A stretch of DNA of 64,000 bases from Heloderma charlesbogerti (taxonomy: Eukaryota; Chordata; Lepidosauria; Squamata; Helodermatidae): NCBI GenBank assembly GCA_026122225.1, contig JANEZZ010001641.1, positions 55,361-119,360 of the forward strand, given 5' to 3'. Below are positions 1 to 9,300 of the stretch, piece after piece. How positions within the stretch are numbered: position 1 is the stretch's first letter; every line of letters starts with the position of its first letter. The notes under the pieces were generated by a model. It saw only the letters and a program-made list of their open reading frames with translations. It did not search any database and was not told the DNA's origin. The position numbers and the translations under genes are program-made.

Positions 1-190
1 AACAGGCAGGCATACAAGGTCACTTGGTCACAGTCCTCCCCACTATGGTGAGATGGTATTACTATTTAAATTACAGTTGTTATTTCTAAATTTGAACTTA
101 TACATACAAATTAGCATGTGCAAATATTATGCAAATTGGCAACCTCTTTTGTCCCCTTTTTTGGTGATGCAATGCATAAGTGGCCATCCT
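1..190 (-). mobile_element. hAT-like non-autonomous element, AGGGTGGCCA family, partial
   Basis: This stretch is the reverse complement of sequence found at 35215-35593 and 45420-45808. Shared blocks include the AAATTTAGAAAT core, the run of ATTTGCATA words, and a GGCCATCCTA end near 183-193 that matches the AGGGTGGCCA terminus of the family. The copy is cut by the window start, so only one terminus is seen. It is AT-rich and encodes nothing. Assignment to hAT is inferred from the other copies. Confidence 0.5.
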
Positions 191-1038
191 ACTTAGAAGC
201 GACTGAAGGAAAATTAGATGAGCCTTTTGCTGAGCCTTGCCCGGAGGAGGAGGGGTGTCCCTTAGTTCTTCTATAGAGTGATTAGAGATAAGACAAGCCT
301 CCCTTGGGAGGGAGTTCTAGAGTTTCAGCATGACTACCAAGAAGGCCCTCTCCTTGCTCCAAACCAGATGTACTGCAAGGATCAATATAATGCACAAGAT
401 AGCCTCTTCTATGACCTTCACAAGTAGGCAGACTCATACAGAGGGTAGAACTTCAGAAAACTTGGCTCTAAACAGTAAGTGGCTTTAGGGATCATCACCA
501 GCTATTTGAATTGGGCACAGTAAAAACAAAACAAAAATGGAAGCCAGTGCAGCTGTTTAATTAGGGGAAGTGCTGCATGCTCCCAATAGAGAGCTCCAAT
601 TAATAACATAGTTGTATTTTGGACCTATTGGGATTTCTCCTATATTTCAGAATTCAGTGTATGGTCAATAATTATTCAATCAATAACTATGGGAAAAAGA
701 ACCATCAGTCTAGTGGTGGTTATGGTTTGTACATAAAATCACTTTAAAGTTAGCTGAAAATGGCAATCCTGTGTGAAGGCAAGTTTTTTGTGGCCTACAA
801 AAAGTGACAGTAGGTAGATCAGGAGAGGAAGGAGAGAGACACAGTGAAAGTCCAATTCAGTAGCTGCAGAAATAGAGTCCCCATTTTCCTTGTATCAAAA
901 AAGTCTTCAGCTTGAACATTTCAAGGATCTGACAGGATTTTGGGCCTTCCAAGTGACAGCAGAGGTGTCAAAAAAGGCAAAAGAGAGTGGAAATGGAGTT
1001 CGAAAGATGCACACTTTCCCAGATGTATCTGTCAGCCA
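191..1038. other. Unassigned stretch
   Basis: I see no gene, RNA or clear repeat terminus here. There are short A-rich patches around 520-535 and 895-905. ORFs are short and frequently closed on both strands. Confidence 0.4.
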
Positions 1039-1357
1039 ATAAAAACATAAGAAGAGCCATTCTGGATCAGACCAAAGGCCTATCTAGTTCAGTATTCTGT
1101 TCCCACACTGACCAGCCAGATGCTCCAATGGGAACCCCACAAGCAGGACATGAACGCAGTAGCATTCCCTGCTTATGTTCCCCAGCAACTGGTATTGAGA
1201 GACATACTGCCTCTGATATAGGAGATAATATTTTGCCATCATGACTAGTAGCCTTTGGTAGCTTTATTCTCCATGAATTTGTCTAATCCCCTTTAAAGGC
1301 ATCTACGTTGTTGGCTATCAATCATTATCTCTTGTGGTAGGTGGGTGTTTTCAGTTT
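1039..1357 (-). mobile_element. CR1-like LINE 3' end, 5'-truncated
   Basis: Read on the minus strand, the element ends in GGCTCTTCTTATGTTTTTAT, with a tail of the ATTCTTATG type and the signature CTAGATAGGCCTTTGGTCTG. The same 3' UTR recurs at 27078, 33579, 35647 and 41030, always on the minus strand. Upstream, around 1265-1355, it degrades into the end of a reverse-transcriptase ORF. The repeated octamer-like tail is typical of the CR1/L2 group. No intact reading frame remains. Confidence 0.65.
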
Positions 1358-1752
1358 AAAATACATTTTCTTGAAAACTATAACGGTTACAGCAACTATT
1401 CTTGTTCCTCTCATAACTGAGTATGTAAATGAATGTAATTATGGCACTGATGCTGTAATTTGAGAGTTAGAAGAAATTCCCATTAAAGTTCTGGACACTT
1501 TCAATGGTGATCCCATGTGCTTTAAAAGATTATTTTTAATTACAAAGTAATGATCACAGATTTCTATAACTGACAACAGAGTTACCCATCTGATAAAAGA
1601 GATTTCCTTTCTCCCCCTGTAGCTCTACCTCCCCAGTTACATCACTTCAGTGAGAAGAAATGAGACTGTGGAAGAAAGGTTGTCAAATTCTTGACATTTT
1701 AAGTAGGGAGGCTTGATAACATTGTAAATCCTATCTACTTTTAGCAAACCCA

Positions 1753-2190
1753 GGGCCGATCTACATTGCGCCCGTCATCGCAATTAATTCGGTGTCCCGT
1801 CGGGTTAAACGCTCTTGCATTATAATGTGATTATTCACACTCACCCATTTTCCCCATTGCAGTGCTTCATCGAATGTGCGAGCTCAGTTCACACTCAAGT
1901 GCTGTGCTGTTTTCCTGCTGTTTTCTTGCGCGTGCTTGTCTGATTTCGGATGCTAAGTGGGGTCGGCCCTGGTCAGTAGTTGGATGGGCGACCGCCTGGG
2001 AATCAGGCTTCCTGCACTGAGCAGAGGGCTGTTCTATCCCTTCAAATGAGACTAAGTTTTACCCCCTCCTATCGCCCTCTCTGGATGTTTTTTTTTAAAA
2101 ATTAAGATGTTATCCTTGCAGAATCGGGGCTTCTCCGTGATGGTTTTTTTTTCTAATTCAGGCATGATCTTCGAAGATTCGAAGTTGTGA
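1753..2190 (+). mobile_element. TIR DNA transposon carrying a 5S rRNA-like segment, copy A (partial)
   Basis: The left terminus GGGCCGATCTACATTGC and the next ~170 bases match the left end of the second copy at 15194. Here the 5S-like segment follows directly in plus orientation, then a stretch ending TCGAAGATTCGAAGTTGTG that also occurs, inverted, in copy B. No right terminus is seen: a different GC-rich repeat begins near 2190. CpG-rich words in the left arm suggest moderate age. Confidence 0.6.
1936..2003 (+). pseudogene. 5S rRNA-derived segment (3' two-thirds, not a functional gene)
   Basis: About 66 bases align to vertebrate 5S rRNA from its GTCTGATCTCGG region to GACCGCCTGGGAAT, with roughly eight differences by eye. 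The segment covers the internal pol III control region: the box A part GCTAAG..GGGTCGG and the box C part TTGGATGGG.GACCGCC. The first third of 5S and its 3' stem are missing, so it cannot be a working rRNA gene. It sits inside a TIR element and shares two derived changes (GGTCAGTAG for GGTTAGTAC) with the copy at 16229-16297, so the capture was ancestral to both. Confidence 0.8.
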
Positions 2191-3004
2191 ATCTTCCTAC
2201 CTATCATTACGGATGGCTGTGAATTTCTCCACGAATCTCGGGGAGGCCGAATGCCAATGCATTCGGCCCCCCGAAATTGTTGGTAAAATTCTCCGCCCCC
2301 CCGCCCCCCCGGGATGGGACTTACCTCCCTCGAATGTCCCTCTCGGCGGTGGGTCCCGGCGGCGTTTCGGCGGCGTTTCGGCGCCGCCGCCATTACAAAA
2401 TAAAGTAAAAAAAAAAAACCCACCCGTGATAGGCTATGTTAATCGTTACGTAGCCTATCACGGGTGGTTTTTTTTTTTTTTTTTACATTTTCTTTTGTAT
2501 TTCGCAGCCAGGGAGACGGGGCACTTCTTCCCGGCCTGAATTTCGGCTGGCTGAGGCAGGGCGCCTCCCCCCCCAGCCTGAACTTCAGGGGGAGAACCGA
2601 AGCGCCTCCCCCCCACCACGAAGCAAGCTGCGGGACCAGGTAAGTGACTTACCTGTCATAGGGATAGGCAGCTGCCTCCAAACTCAAGGGCGACCACCTA
2701 TCCAATGCAGGGCAGGCGAAGCACAGAGGGGATCATTCCCTCTGTGCTTCTCTTGCCCTGGATTTGCTGTCTAGCCGCAGGAAGGTGGAATGGGGGAGGA
2801 GGCTGCTGGACGACACATAGGATGTGCTGTACTGGTATTTCCACCCTCCCTGCCCTGGGACGCCCCCCCGGAATGCCCCTTTTTGGCCGCTCTGCCCTCC
2901 TCTTTGGAGCACGGAGCGCAGGGCTGTTCCGTGCTGCCTGCGAGGCAGTGCAGAAGGGAGGGAAGGTCGGTTCTCCAGGAACCAACCTCGGATTGCGCCC
3001 TTAA
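2190..3004. repeat. GC-rich interspersed repeat (O family), copy A, interrupted by a hAT
   Basis: The part right of the hAT, starting GGGATAGGCAGCTGCCTCC, aligns along its length with 19063-19437. Shared words include GGAAGGTGGA, CGACACA, TGCCTGCGAGGCAG and a right end GGATTGCGCCCTTAA that resembles AGGATTGCTCCCTAA of copy B. Local hairpins occur, for example CACAGAGGGGATCATTCC with CCCTCTGTG. The ORFs in it are products of GC-rich composition. The superfamily is unknown; the right-end motif and the start at 60112 suggest terminal inverted repeats. Confidence 0.5.
2208..2651 (+). mobile_element. Palindrome-bearing hAT MITE (H1 family), copy A
   Basis: The left end TACGGATGGC..GAATTTCTCC matches the H1 family start TAGGGATGGCGGAGAATT. 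Flanks CCTATCAT (2200-2207) and CCTGTCAT (2652-2659) agree at 7 of 8 bases, the TSD length of hAT elements. The right terminus is eroded and lacks the usual CATCCCTA. Inside are a near-perfect hairpin with arms CACCCGTGATAGGCTA (about 2424-2469) between A and T runs, and outward donor-like motifs ACTTACCT (2319-2326) and AGGTAAGT (2638-2645). No transposase is encoded. Confidence 0.65.
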
Positions 3005-4340
3005 GGGGGGGAACCTAAGCCCCCCTAAAAATAACTCAGTGAAGAGTGAACATGCTCAGTGGCTATGGAATGCTGTTTGATAATTGATGGGGAGAAAATG
3101 GAAAACCAAGGGAAAGGGAGAATGGAATGGAGTATGTTGGAAAAAGTCATAGCTGGCTGGAACCTTGAACAGGAGCATCCACACTGCAACATTTTGTTGC
3201 AGTTTCCACCTGTAATTCTGAAATCCAAAGACTGAGGTGACCTTTGGTGTCTTTTAAGCATTTGATGCACATGCATGTTACTTTTCCTTTGCCTCTGAAC
3301 AAGGTCACACAAATTCATTTTGCCCCTCCCCTGGACAAGATGTCCTGCAGTACCCAGATTACTTTCCCTTAGCTCCATGAAATTTGAAGAATTCGAGGCA
3401 GGCCTCCCATGTCCTATGGAACACTGGAGAATACAGAAACGTCTGCCTGCTTCTAAGCTTAGTACTGAAACAAGGGTCTCACCCACTCTTTCCTTGACCT
3501 CTCTGCCATATATAGATGACTGGGGGTGGGGGGGGCACTCTCTCACCATGTCATGCTGAACTCTGGAGCATGCAGAAGGAGTGTGAATTTCTTGTTCTGC
3601 TTCTGTGCCTGCTCAGTAGCTCAGCATGACATGGGACCGCCCATTACCTCTCCTAGACATACTAGAGAACCTGGAGGAGGGGATGGGAGGGGGCTCTATC
3701 ATTGCACTGGGCTTTGGAGCAGGAAGAACCTGCACATATATTGACTTAGTTCTTGAAGGTTCCATGCAGGTTAAATGGTATCAACAGGACGTTCTGAAGT
3801 TTGGTAAGCTGTACAGATTGGTAAGATGCACATCACAGGTAGGGGTTGTGCTTATGGGTGTTCAGCAAAGTTTATGGCCATTTCCCAGCTCCCCCCAAAT
3901 CCTATTGGAATACCGAGATCAGGTCTAACCTACACAACCTATTTAAAAAATCCATGATGCTTTTTTTTTTTGGTCTTCTCTTTCACTAATTCTGATCTCT
4001 GAGTGTTACAGGGCTATTAACAACAAGGCATCCAAAATGGTGTTCACCTCTCCCCCGCCCCCCAAACACACATCACAGAACTATTCAGTTTAAGAAAAAC
4101 TCGGGTAGAGAGAAAAACACACAGAGAGAATAAACTTCTCAGTATGTCCAGCAAGTAGGGTAGCCAGAGGCAAATGAGTCTTCTTCTGTACCTTTAACCA
4201 TTTACTCTTAATCAATTTACCTTTAATAGTATATGTAGAAAAAATAATTTCAGCAGGTGCATCTGGTCATACCTCTGGCAAAATTCCCGCTTTTACACAT
4301 GTAAAGGAACAAACGCCCCAAGTGCTCTCTTTTGTTTCTG
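3005..4340. other. Unassigned stretch
   Basis: No supported gene or repeat terminus. Several ORFs of up to 174 codons occur on both strands but overlap each other and show no recognisable domain. A T-run lies at 3960-3971 and a C-rich patch at 4052-4064. Confidence 0.4.
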
Positions 4341-4490
4341 ATCACCCTAGAAGCAGTAAAAGGCAAAATGCGTGGATCAGATGTAAAATGCGTGGATCAG
4401 ATGTAATGTCTTGTAGGGGGACGATCACCCTAGAAGCAGAAAGTAAAAGGCAAAATGTGTGGATCAGATGTAATGTCTTGTAGGGGGACG
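4341..4490. repeat. Local tandem duplication with a nested 20-bp duplication
   Basis: Two units, 4341-4423 and 4424-4490, both begin ATCACCCTAGAAGCAG and end CTTGTAGGGGGACG. The first unit also holds two perfect head-to-tail copies of AAAATGCGTGGATCAGATGT at 4365-4384 and 4385-4404. The units differ by that extra copy, a four-base AAAG insertion and one C/T change, which fits recent replication slippage. Confidence 0.85.
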
Positions 4491-4596
4491 TGACCTTAGA
4501 ATTGGCTATGCGAAGACTAATATCAGAGCAATTCAAGCAATAATGCTGCATGCCTTTTGCTATTTCTGGGCACATCTGTGAGCAGGTATTAATTCT

Positions 4597-4798
4597 GGAA
4601 TAGTGGAGCAGTGGTAGAGGCCACCGGGCATGTGCTTTGCATACAGAAGGTTCCAAATTCAATTCCTGGGATATCCAGGTAGGGCTGAGAATTAATCCTG
4701 TCTGAAACCTTGGACAACTGCTGCCAGTCACTGTAGGAAACTGTACCTAGTTAGATGAACTACCGGTCTGATTCCGTTTAAGGCAGCTATGTTCCCTA
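4597..4798 (+). mobile_element. tRNA-derived SINE
   Basis: The order matches the SINE at 55712-55915: a tRNA-like head with box A (GCAGTGGTAGAGGC), GTGCTTTGCATACAGAAGGT, box B-like TTCAATTCC, then ATATCCAGGTAGGGCTG, CCTGTCTGAAACCTTGG and a 3' end AGGCAGCTATGTTCC. Point changes are frequent, so it is old. The family is a widespread squamate-style SINE, which supports the lizard or snake assignment. It is not a tRNA gene, because the acceptor stem and a folded cloverleaf are absent. Confidence 0.7.
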
Positions 4799-5907
4799 AA
4801 ACGACCAATTTCGATCTCAGTTTTGTTCAGAACAGAAGGTGCTGATGCTATAGTAAAAAAAAAAGGCTGGTTGTATTCCAGATTAAGTGTTTGGATATTG
4901 CACAAAACTGAATAGAAGCGTACATTAAAATTGCTGTAGTTTCTGAAGTATTAGTCTGCATGACCAGCTCTTCATCAATCAGGTATTGAAGGACAGATAA
5001 AACATGAGTATTTTCAGAAATACATTCCTTGAGAAGGAACAGGACATAGCAGCAAAATGGTGAAAGAGATGTTTTCTATGCATCTGTGTGTCTACATTCC
5101 AGCAAATGCCCAACATTTGGTGGTTGTTGATGTTCACATGTAAATATTAATAATCCTACATGTGAATGTCCAAGCATTCCCCATTCGTCATATATATATG
5201 CCAGTGAGTCCTAAAGGTGACTGTTAATATTCACCGGTGTTCCTCTGAACCGTCAGACATTCACATCATTGTCTGGGATTGTCAACCTATGTCAACGCCC
5301 ATAAAATGACATTCATTATAACATCAGAAACAATTTGACAGTATTAACAAAGGGTTCCCAGGTAAAATGTTATGAATTGATATATGTTTTATAGGTATGG
5401 GAATTTCTTCCTATAGAGTTTTTGTGTCTATGTCATATTGAAATCCAGGTTCTCCTGAAAACTACAGGTTATCTGTCAACTTTCATAGAGCCATAAGCAC
5501 ATTCAATTTTTGTATCCAAAGTGTTCCTGCTAACTGAACTTCTTGAGAGTCCAGGGTTAGCTGAGAATTCCTATTGCTTATTTAGTGTACTTAATAATTA
5601 GAACTAGGAGGGTTCCCCCCCCCCCGAATCAGAATTTGTGACTAAAACACGCATACGCACACTCGGCTGTAATGTAATGTCACAAGCATTTCTTTTGCCT
5701 CTGACCTAGTTTAACTTCCAACACCAAACACAGTATCTATCAGAAAGGAGAAGCCAGGAATTGGCCAGTTTATGTAGAGTGTAAAGATATAAGGATCTGT
5801 CTTATACAGACTGTTTCTTTTCAACAAGTTTTTTTTTCATCTGCACCCTCACAATTAAACAACAGCTATAGATCATAACATGTAAAAGCATAAATACGAA
5901 GCAACAA
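4799..5907. other. Unassigned stretch upstream of BovB
   Basis: AT-rich sequence with no recognised feature. A C-run lies at 5616-5625. Confidence 0.4.
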
Positions 5908-8900
5908 TCATGGATCACTGCCTTGTTGTGGCGAAGGGGCTTGCGTAACTCAGTGAAGCCATAAGCTATGCTGTGCAGGGCCACCCAAGACGGACAGGTC
6001 ATGGCAGAGAGTTCTGACAAAATGTGGTCCACTGGAGAAGGAAATGGCAACCCACTCCAGTATTCTTGCCAAGAAAACCCCATGGAACGTATCACAAGGC
6101 TAAAAGAGATGACGCCGGAAGATGAGCCCCTCAGGTCGGAAGATGTCCAATATGCTACTGGGGAAGAGCAGAGGGTATTTCCAAGTAGCGCCAGAAAGAG
6201 TGAAGCAGCTGGGCCAAAGCCGAAAGGACACTCAGCTGTGGATGTGTCTGGTGGTGAAAAGAAAATCCGATGCTGTAAAGAACAATATTGTTTAGGAACC
6301 TGGAATGTCAGATCAATGAATCAAGGTAAGCTGGAGGTGGTCAAACATGAGATGGCAAGATTGAACATCGACATCTTGGGAATCAGCGAACTAAAATGGA
6401 CAGGCATGGGCGAATTTAATTCAGGTGACCATCATATCTACTATTGTGGGCAAGAATCCCTTAGAAGAAATGGAGTAGCACTCATAGTCAACAAAAGGGT
6501 GGGAAAAGCAGTACTGGGGTACAATCTTAAAAATGATAGAATGATCTCAGTACGAATCCAAGGCAAACCATTCAACATCACAGTAATTCAAGTCTATGCC
6601 CCAACCACTGAGGCCGAAGAAGCTGAGGTTGATCGGTTCTATGAAGACCTACAACACCTTCTAGAACTAACACCAAAAAAAGATGTCCTCTTCATCATAG
6701 GGGATTGGAATGCTAAAGTAGGAAGTCAAGAAATCACCGGGATAACAGGCAGGCATGGCCTTGGTGTACAAAATGAAGCAGGACAAAAGCTAATAGAGTT
6801 TTGCCAAGAGAACATGCTGATCATAGCAAACACTCTTTTCCAACAGCACAAGAGGCGACTCTACACATGGACATCACCAGATGGTCAATATCGAAATCAG
6901 ATTGATTATGTCCTTTGCAGCCAAAGATGGAGAAGCTCCATACAGTCAGTAAAAACAAGACCTGGAGCTGACTGTGGCTCAGATCATGAGCTGCTTCTTG
7001 CAAAATTTCGGCTTAAATTGAAGAACGTCGGGAAAACCACTAAACCGTTCAGGTATGACCTAAATCATATCCCTGATGAATATACAGTGGAGGTGAGGAA
7101 TAGATTTCAGGGATTAGACCTGATAGACAGAGTGCCTGAGGAACTATGGACGGAGGTCCGTAACATTGTTCAGGAGGCAGCAACGAAATCCATCCCAAAG
7201 AAAAAGAAATGCAAGAAAGCCAAGTGGCTGTCTGATGAGGCTTTACAAGTAGCTCACGAAAGAAGGGAAGCGAAAAGCAAGGGAGAAAGGGGAAGATATA
7301 CCCAACTGAATGCAGAGTTCCAGAGAATAGCAAGGAGAGACAAGAAGGCCTTCGTAAATGAACAATGCAAAGAAATCGAGGAAAACAACAGAATGGGAAA
7401 GACTAGAGATCTCTTCAAGAAAATTGGAGATCTCAAGGGAACGTTTTGTGCAAAGACGGGCATGATAAAGGACAAAGAAGGCAGGGACCTAACAGAAGCA
7501 GATGAGATTAAGAAGAGGTGGCAAGAATACACAGAAGAACTATACAGGAAAGATCTGAATGTCCCTGATAGCCATGATAGTGCGGTCACTGAACTTGAGC
7601 CGGACATCCTAGAGAGTGAAGTCAAGTGGGCCTTAGGAAGCATTAGTAACAACAAAGCTAGCAGAGATGACAGTATTCCAGCCGAGCTATTTAAAATCCT
7701 AAAAGATGATGCTGTTAAAGTGCTGCATTCAATATGCCAACAAATCTGGAACACTCAACAGTGGCCACAAGACTGGAAAAGGTCAGTTTACATTCCAATT
7801 CCAAAGAAGGGCAATGCCAAAGAGTGTTCAAACTACCGCACAATTGCGCTCATTTCACATGCCAGCAAGGTGATGCTCAAAATCCTACAAGCTAGGCTTC
7901 AGCAGTATGCGAACCGAGAACTACCGGAAGTACAAGCTGGGTTTAGAAGAGGCAGAGGAACTAGAGATCAAATCGCCAACATTCGCTGCATCATGGAGAA
8001 AGCAAGAGAATTCCAGAAAAACGTCTATTTCTGCTTCATTGACTACGCTAAAGCCTTTGATTGTGTGGATCACAACAAACTGTGGCAAATTCTTAAAGTG
8101 ATGGGAGTACCAGACCACCTTACCCGTCTCCTGAGAAACCTGTACGAGGGTCAAGAAGCAACAGTAAGAACCAGACATGGAACAACCGATTGGTTCAAAA
8201 TTGGGAAAGGAGTACGACAAGGCTGCATATTGTCACCCTGCTTATTTAACTTATATGCAGAGTACATCATGAGAAATGCCGGGTTGGATGAATCAGAGGT
8301 TGGAATTAAGATTGCTGGGAGAATTATCAACAACCTCCGATATGCAGACGATACCACCCTAATGGCAGAAAGCGAAGAGGATCTCAAGAGCCTCTTGTTG
8401 AGGGTGAAAGAGGAGAGTGCAAAAGCTGGTTTGAAACTCAACATTAAAAAAACTAAGATCATGGCATCTGGCCCCATCACTTCCTGGCATATAGAAGGGG
8501 AAGAAATGGAAGCAGTGACAGATTTTACTTTCTTGGGCTCCAAGATCACCGCAGATGGTGACTGTAGCCATGAAATTAAAAGACACTTGCTCCTTGGGAG
8601 GAAAGCTATGGCCAACCTAGACAGCATAGTAAGAAGCAGAGACATCACCTTGCCGACAAAGGTCCGTCTAATCAAAGCTATGGTTTTCCCAGTAGTAATG
8701 TATGGCTGTGAGAGCTGGACTATAAGGAAGGCTGAGCGCCGAAGAATTGATGCTTTTGAACTGTGGTGCTGGAGAAGACTCTTACGAGTCCCCTGGACTG
8801 CAAGGAGGTCAAATCAGTCCATCCTAAAGGAAATCAACCCTGAGTGCTCATTGGAAGGACAGATACTGAAGCTGAAGCGCAAATATTTTGGCCACCTAAT

Positions 8901-9121
8901 GCGAAGAGAAAACTCTCTGGAAAAGACCCTGATGCTGGGAAAGACTGAAGGCAAAAGGAGAAGGGGACGGCAGAGGATGAGATGGCTAGATAGCATCACG
9001 GATGCAATGAATATGAACTTGAGCACGCTCCGGGAGAGAGCGCAGGACAGGAAGGCCTGGCGTGCTATGGTCCATGGGGTCACGAAGAGTCGGACACGAC
9101 TGAATGACTGAACAACAACAA
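5908..9121 (+). mobile_element. BovB (RTE clade) LINE, copy 1, essentially full length
   Basis: The element begins near TCATGGATCACTGCCTTG, has a short 5' UTR, one long ORF, and ends 3 bases after the stop in an ACAACAACAA tail, the short-repeat 3' end typical of RTE elements. Copy 3 (60694-63896) is collinear along its entire length. No clear target duplication is visible: the left flank has CAACAA just before the element, which cannot be separated from the tail repeat. BovB is abundant in squamates and in ruminants; the accompanying SINEs favour squamates. Confidence 0.93.
5968..9111 (+). CDS. BovB ORF: AP endonuclease plus reverse transcriptase, 1047 aa
   Basis: This enzyme nicks target DNA and copies its own RNA at the nick (target-primed reverse transcription). 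The ATG is the first after an in-frame TAA two codons upstream. Residues ~108-340 form an APE-type endonuclease: TWNVRS (N113), SELKW (E141), IIGDWNAKVG (D246, N248), WTSPDGQYRNQIDYVLC and SDH (338-340). The reverse transcriptase follows: IPIPKKGN, NYRTIAL, QAGFRRGRGTRDQ, FIDYAKAFD (D692), GVRQGCILSP and catalytic YADD (792-795). The C-terminus is basic with a conserved Trp/Cys/His-type region and ends HGVTKSRTRLND. No frameshift or stop is present. One oddity is Arg566, where copy 3 has Gly in the KASGDD motif, a GGA to AGA change at a CpG. This may reduce activity. Confidence 0.93.
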   Translation: MLCRATQDGQVMAESSDKMWSTGEGNGNPLQYSCQENPMERITRLKEMTPEDEPLRSEDVQYATGEEQRVFPSSARKSEAAGPKPKGHSAVDVSGGEKKIRCCKEQYCLGTWNVRSMNQGKLEVVKHEMARLNIDILGISELKWTGMGEFNSGDHHIYYCGQESLRRNGVALIVNKRVGKAVLGYNLKNDRMISVRIQGKPFNITVIQVYAPTTEAEEAEVDRFYEDLQHLLELTPKKDVLFIIGDWNAKVGSQEITGITGRHGLGVQNEAGQKLIEFCQENMLIIANTLFQQHKRRLYTWTSPDGQYRNQIDYVLCSQRWRSSIQSVKTRPGADCGSDHELLLAKFRLKLKNVGKTTKPFRYDLNHIPDEYTVEVRNRFQGLDLIDRVPEELWTEVRNIVQEAATKSIPKKKKCKKAKWLSDEALQVAHERREAKSKGERGRYTQLNAEFQRIARRDKKAFVNEQCKEIEENNRMGKTRDLFKKIGDLKGTFCAKTGMIKDKEGRDLTEADEIKKRWQEYTEELYRKDLNVPDSHDSAVTELEPDILESEVKWALGSISNNKASRDDSIPAELFKILKDDAVKVLHSICQQIWNTQQWPQDWKRSVYIPIPKKGNAKECSNYRTIALISHASKVMLKILQARLQQYANRELPEVQAGFRRGRGTRDQIANIRCIMEKAREFQKNVYFCFIDYAKAFDCVDHNKLWQILKVMGVPDHLTRLLRNLYEGQEATVRTRHGTTDWFKIGKGVRQGCILSPCLFNLYAEYIMRNAGLDESEVGIKIAGRIINNLRYADDTTLMAESEEDLKSLLLRVKEESAKAGLKLNIKKTKIMASGPITSWHIEGEEMEAVTDFTFLGSKITADGDCSHEIKRHLLLGRKAMANLDSIVRSRDITLPTKVRLIKAMVFPVVMYGCESWTIRKAERRRIDAFELWCWRRLLRVPWTARRSNQSILKEINPECSLEGQILKLKRKYFGHLMRRENSLEKTLMLGKTEGKRRRGRQRMRWLDSITDAMNMNLSTLRERAQDRKAWRAMVHGVTKSRTRLND

Positions 9122-9176
9122 AGGTGTGTAGGACAGCAGGAAAGAGTGGAGGCAAACAAATAGCCTGGGAGGAGAA

Positions 9177-9300
9177 GGGATGGCAGGAGAATAGAGGACA
9201 GGCAGAGAGGGGATAGGCAGGAGATAGGCGCAGATAGGCAGAGAGACAGAGGATAGGCAGGATAGAGATAGGGGATAGGCAGAGAGGGGATAGGCAGGAG
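9177..9300. repeat. Degenerate GATAGGCAG minisatellite
   Basis: Purine-rich units such as GGATAGGCAGAGAGG and GGATAGGCAGGAGATA recur at about 15-35 base spacing. The tract begins about 55 bases after the BovB 3' end. It contains no ORF on the plus strand; the minus-strand ORFs across it are repeat artefacts. Confidence 0.75.

Noticed and set aside
1936..2003. Functional 5S rRNA gene
   Set aside because: Only the distal two-thirds is present, with several changes and no 5' or 3' stem, and it is embedded in a transposon.
7254..8675. Long minus-strand ORFs (up to 174 codons) opposite BovB
   Set aside because: They are shadows of the BovB frame and recur opposite copies 2 and 3 for the same reason.
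5908..9121. Ruminant origin of the window because of BovB
   Set aside because: Ruminant BovB companions such as Bov-tA and Bov-A2 SINEs, and mammalian L1, are absent. CR1, L2, Penelope-like and squamate-style SINEs point to a squamate.
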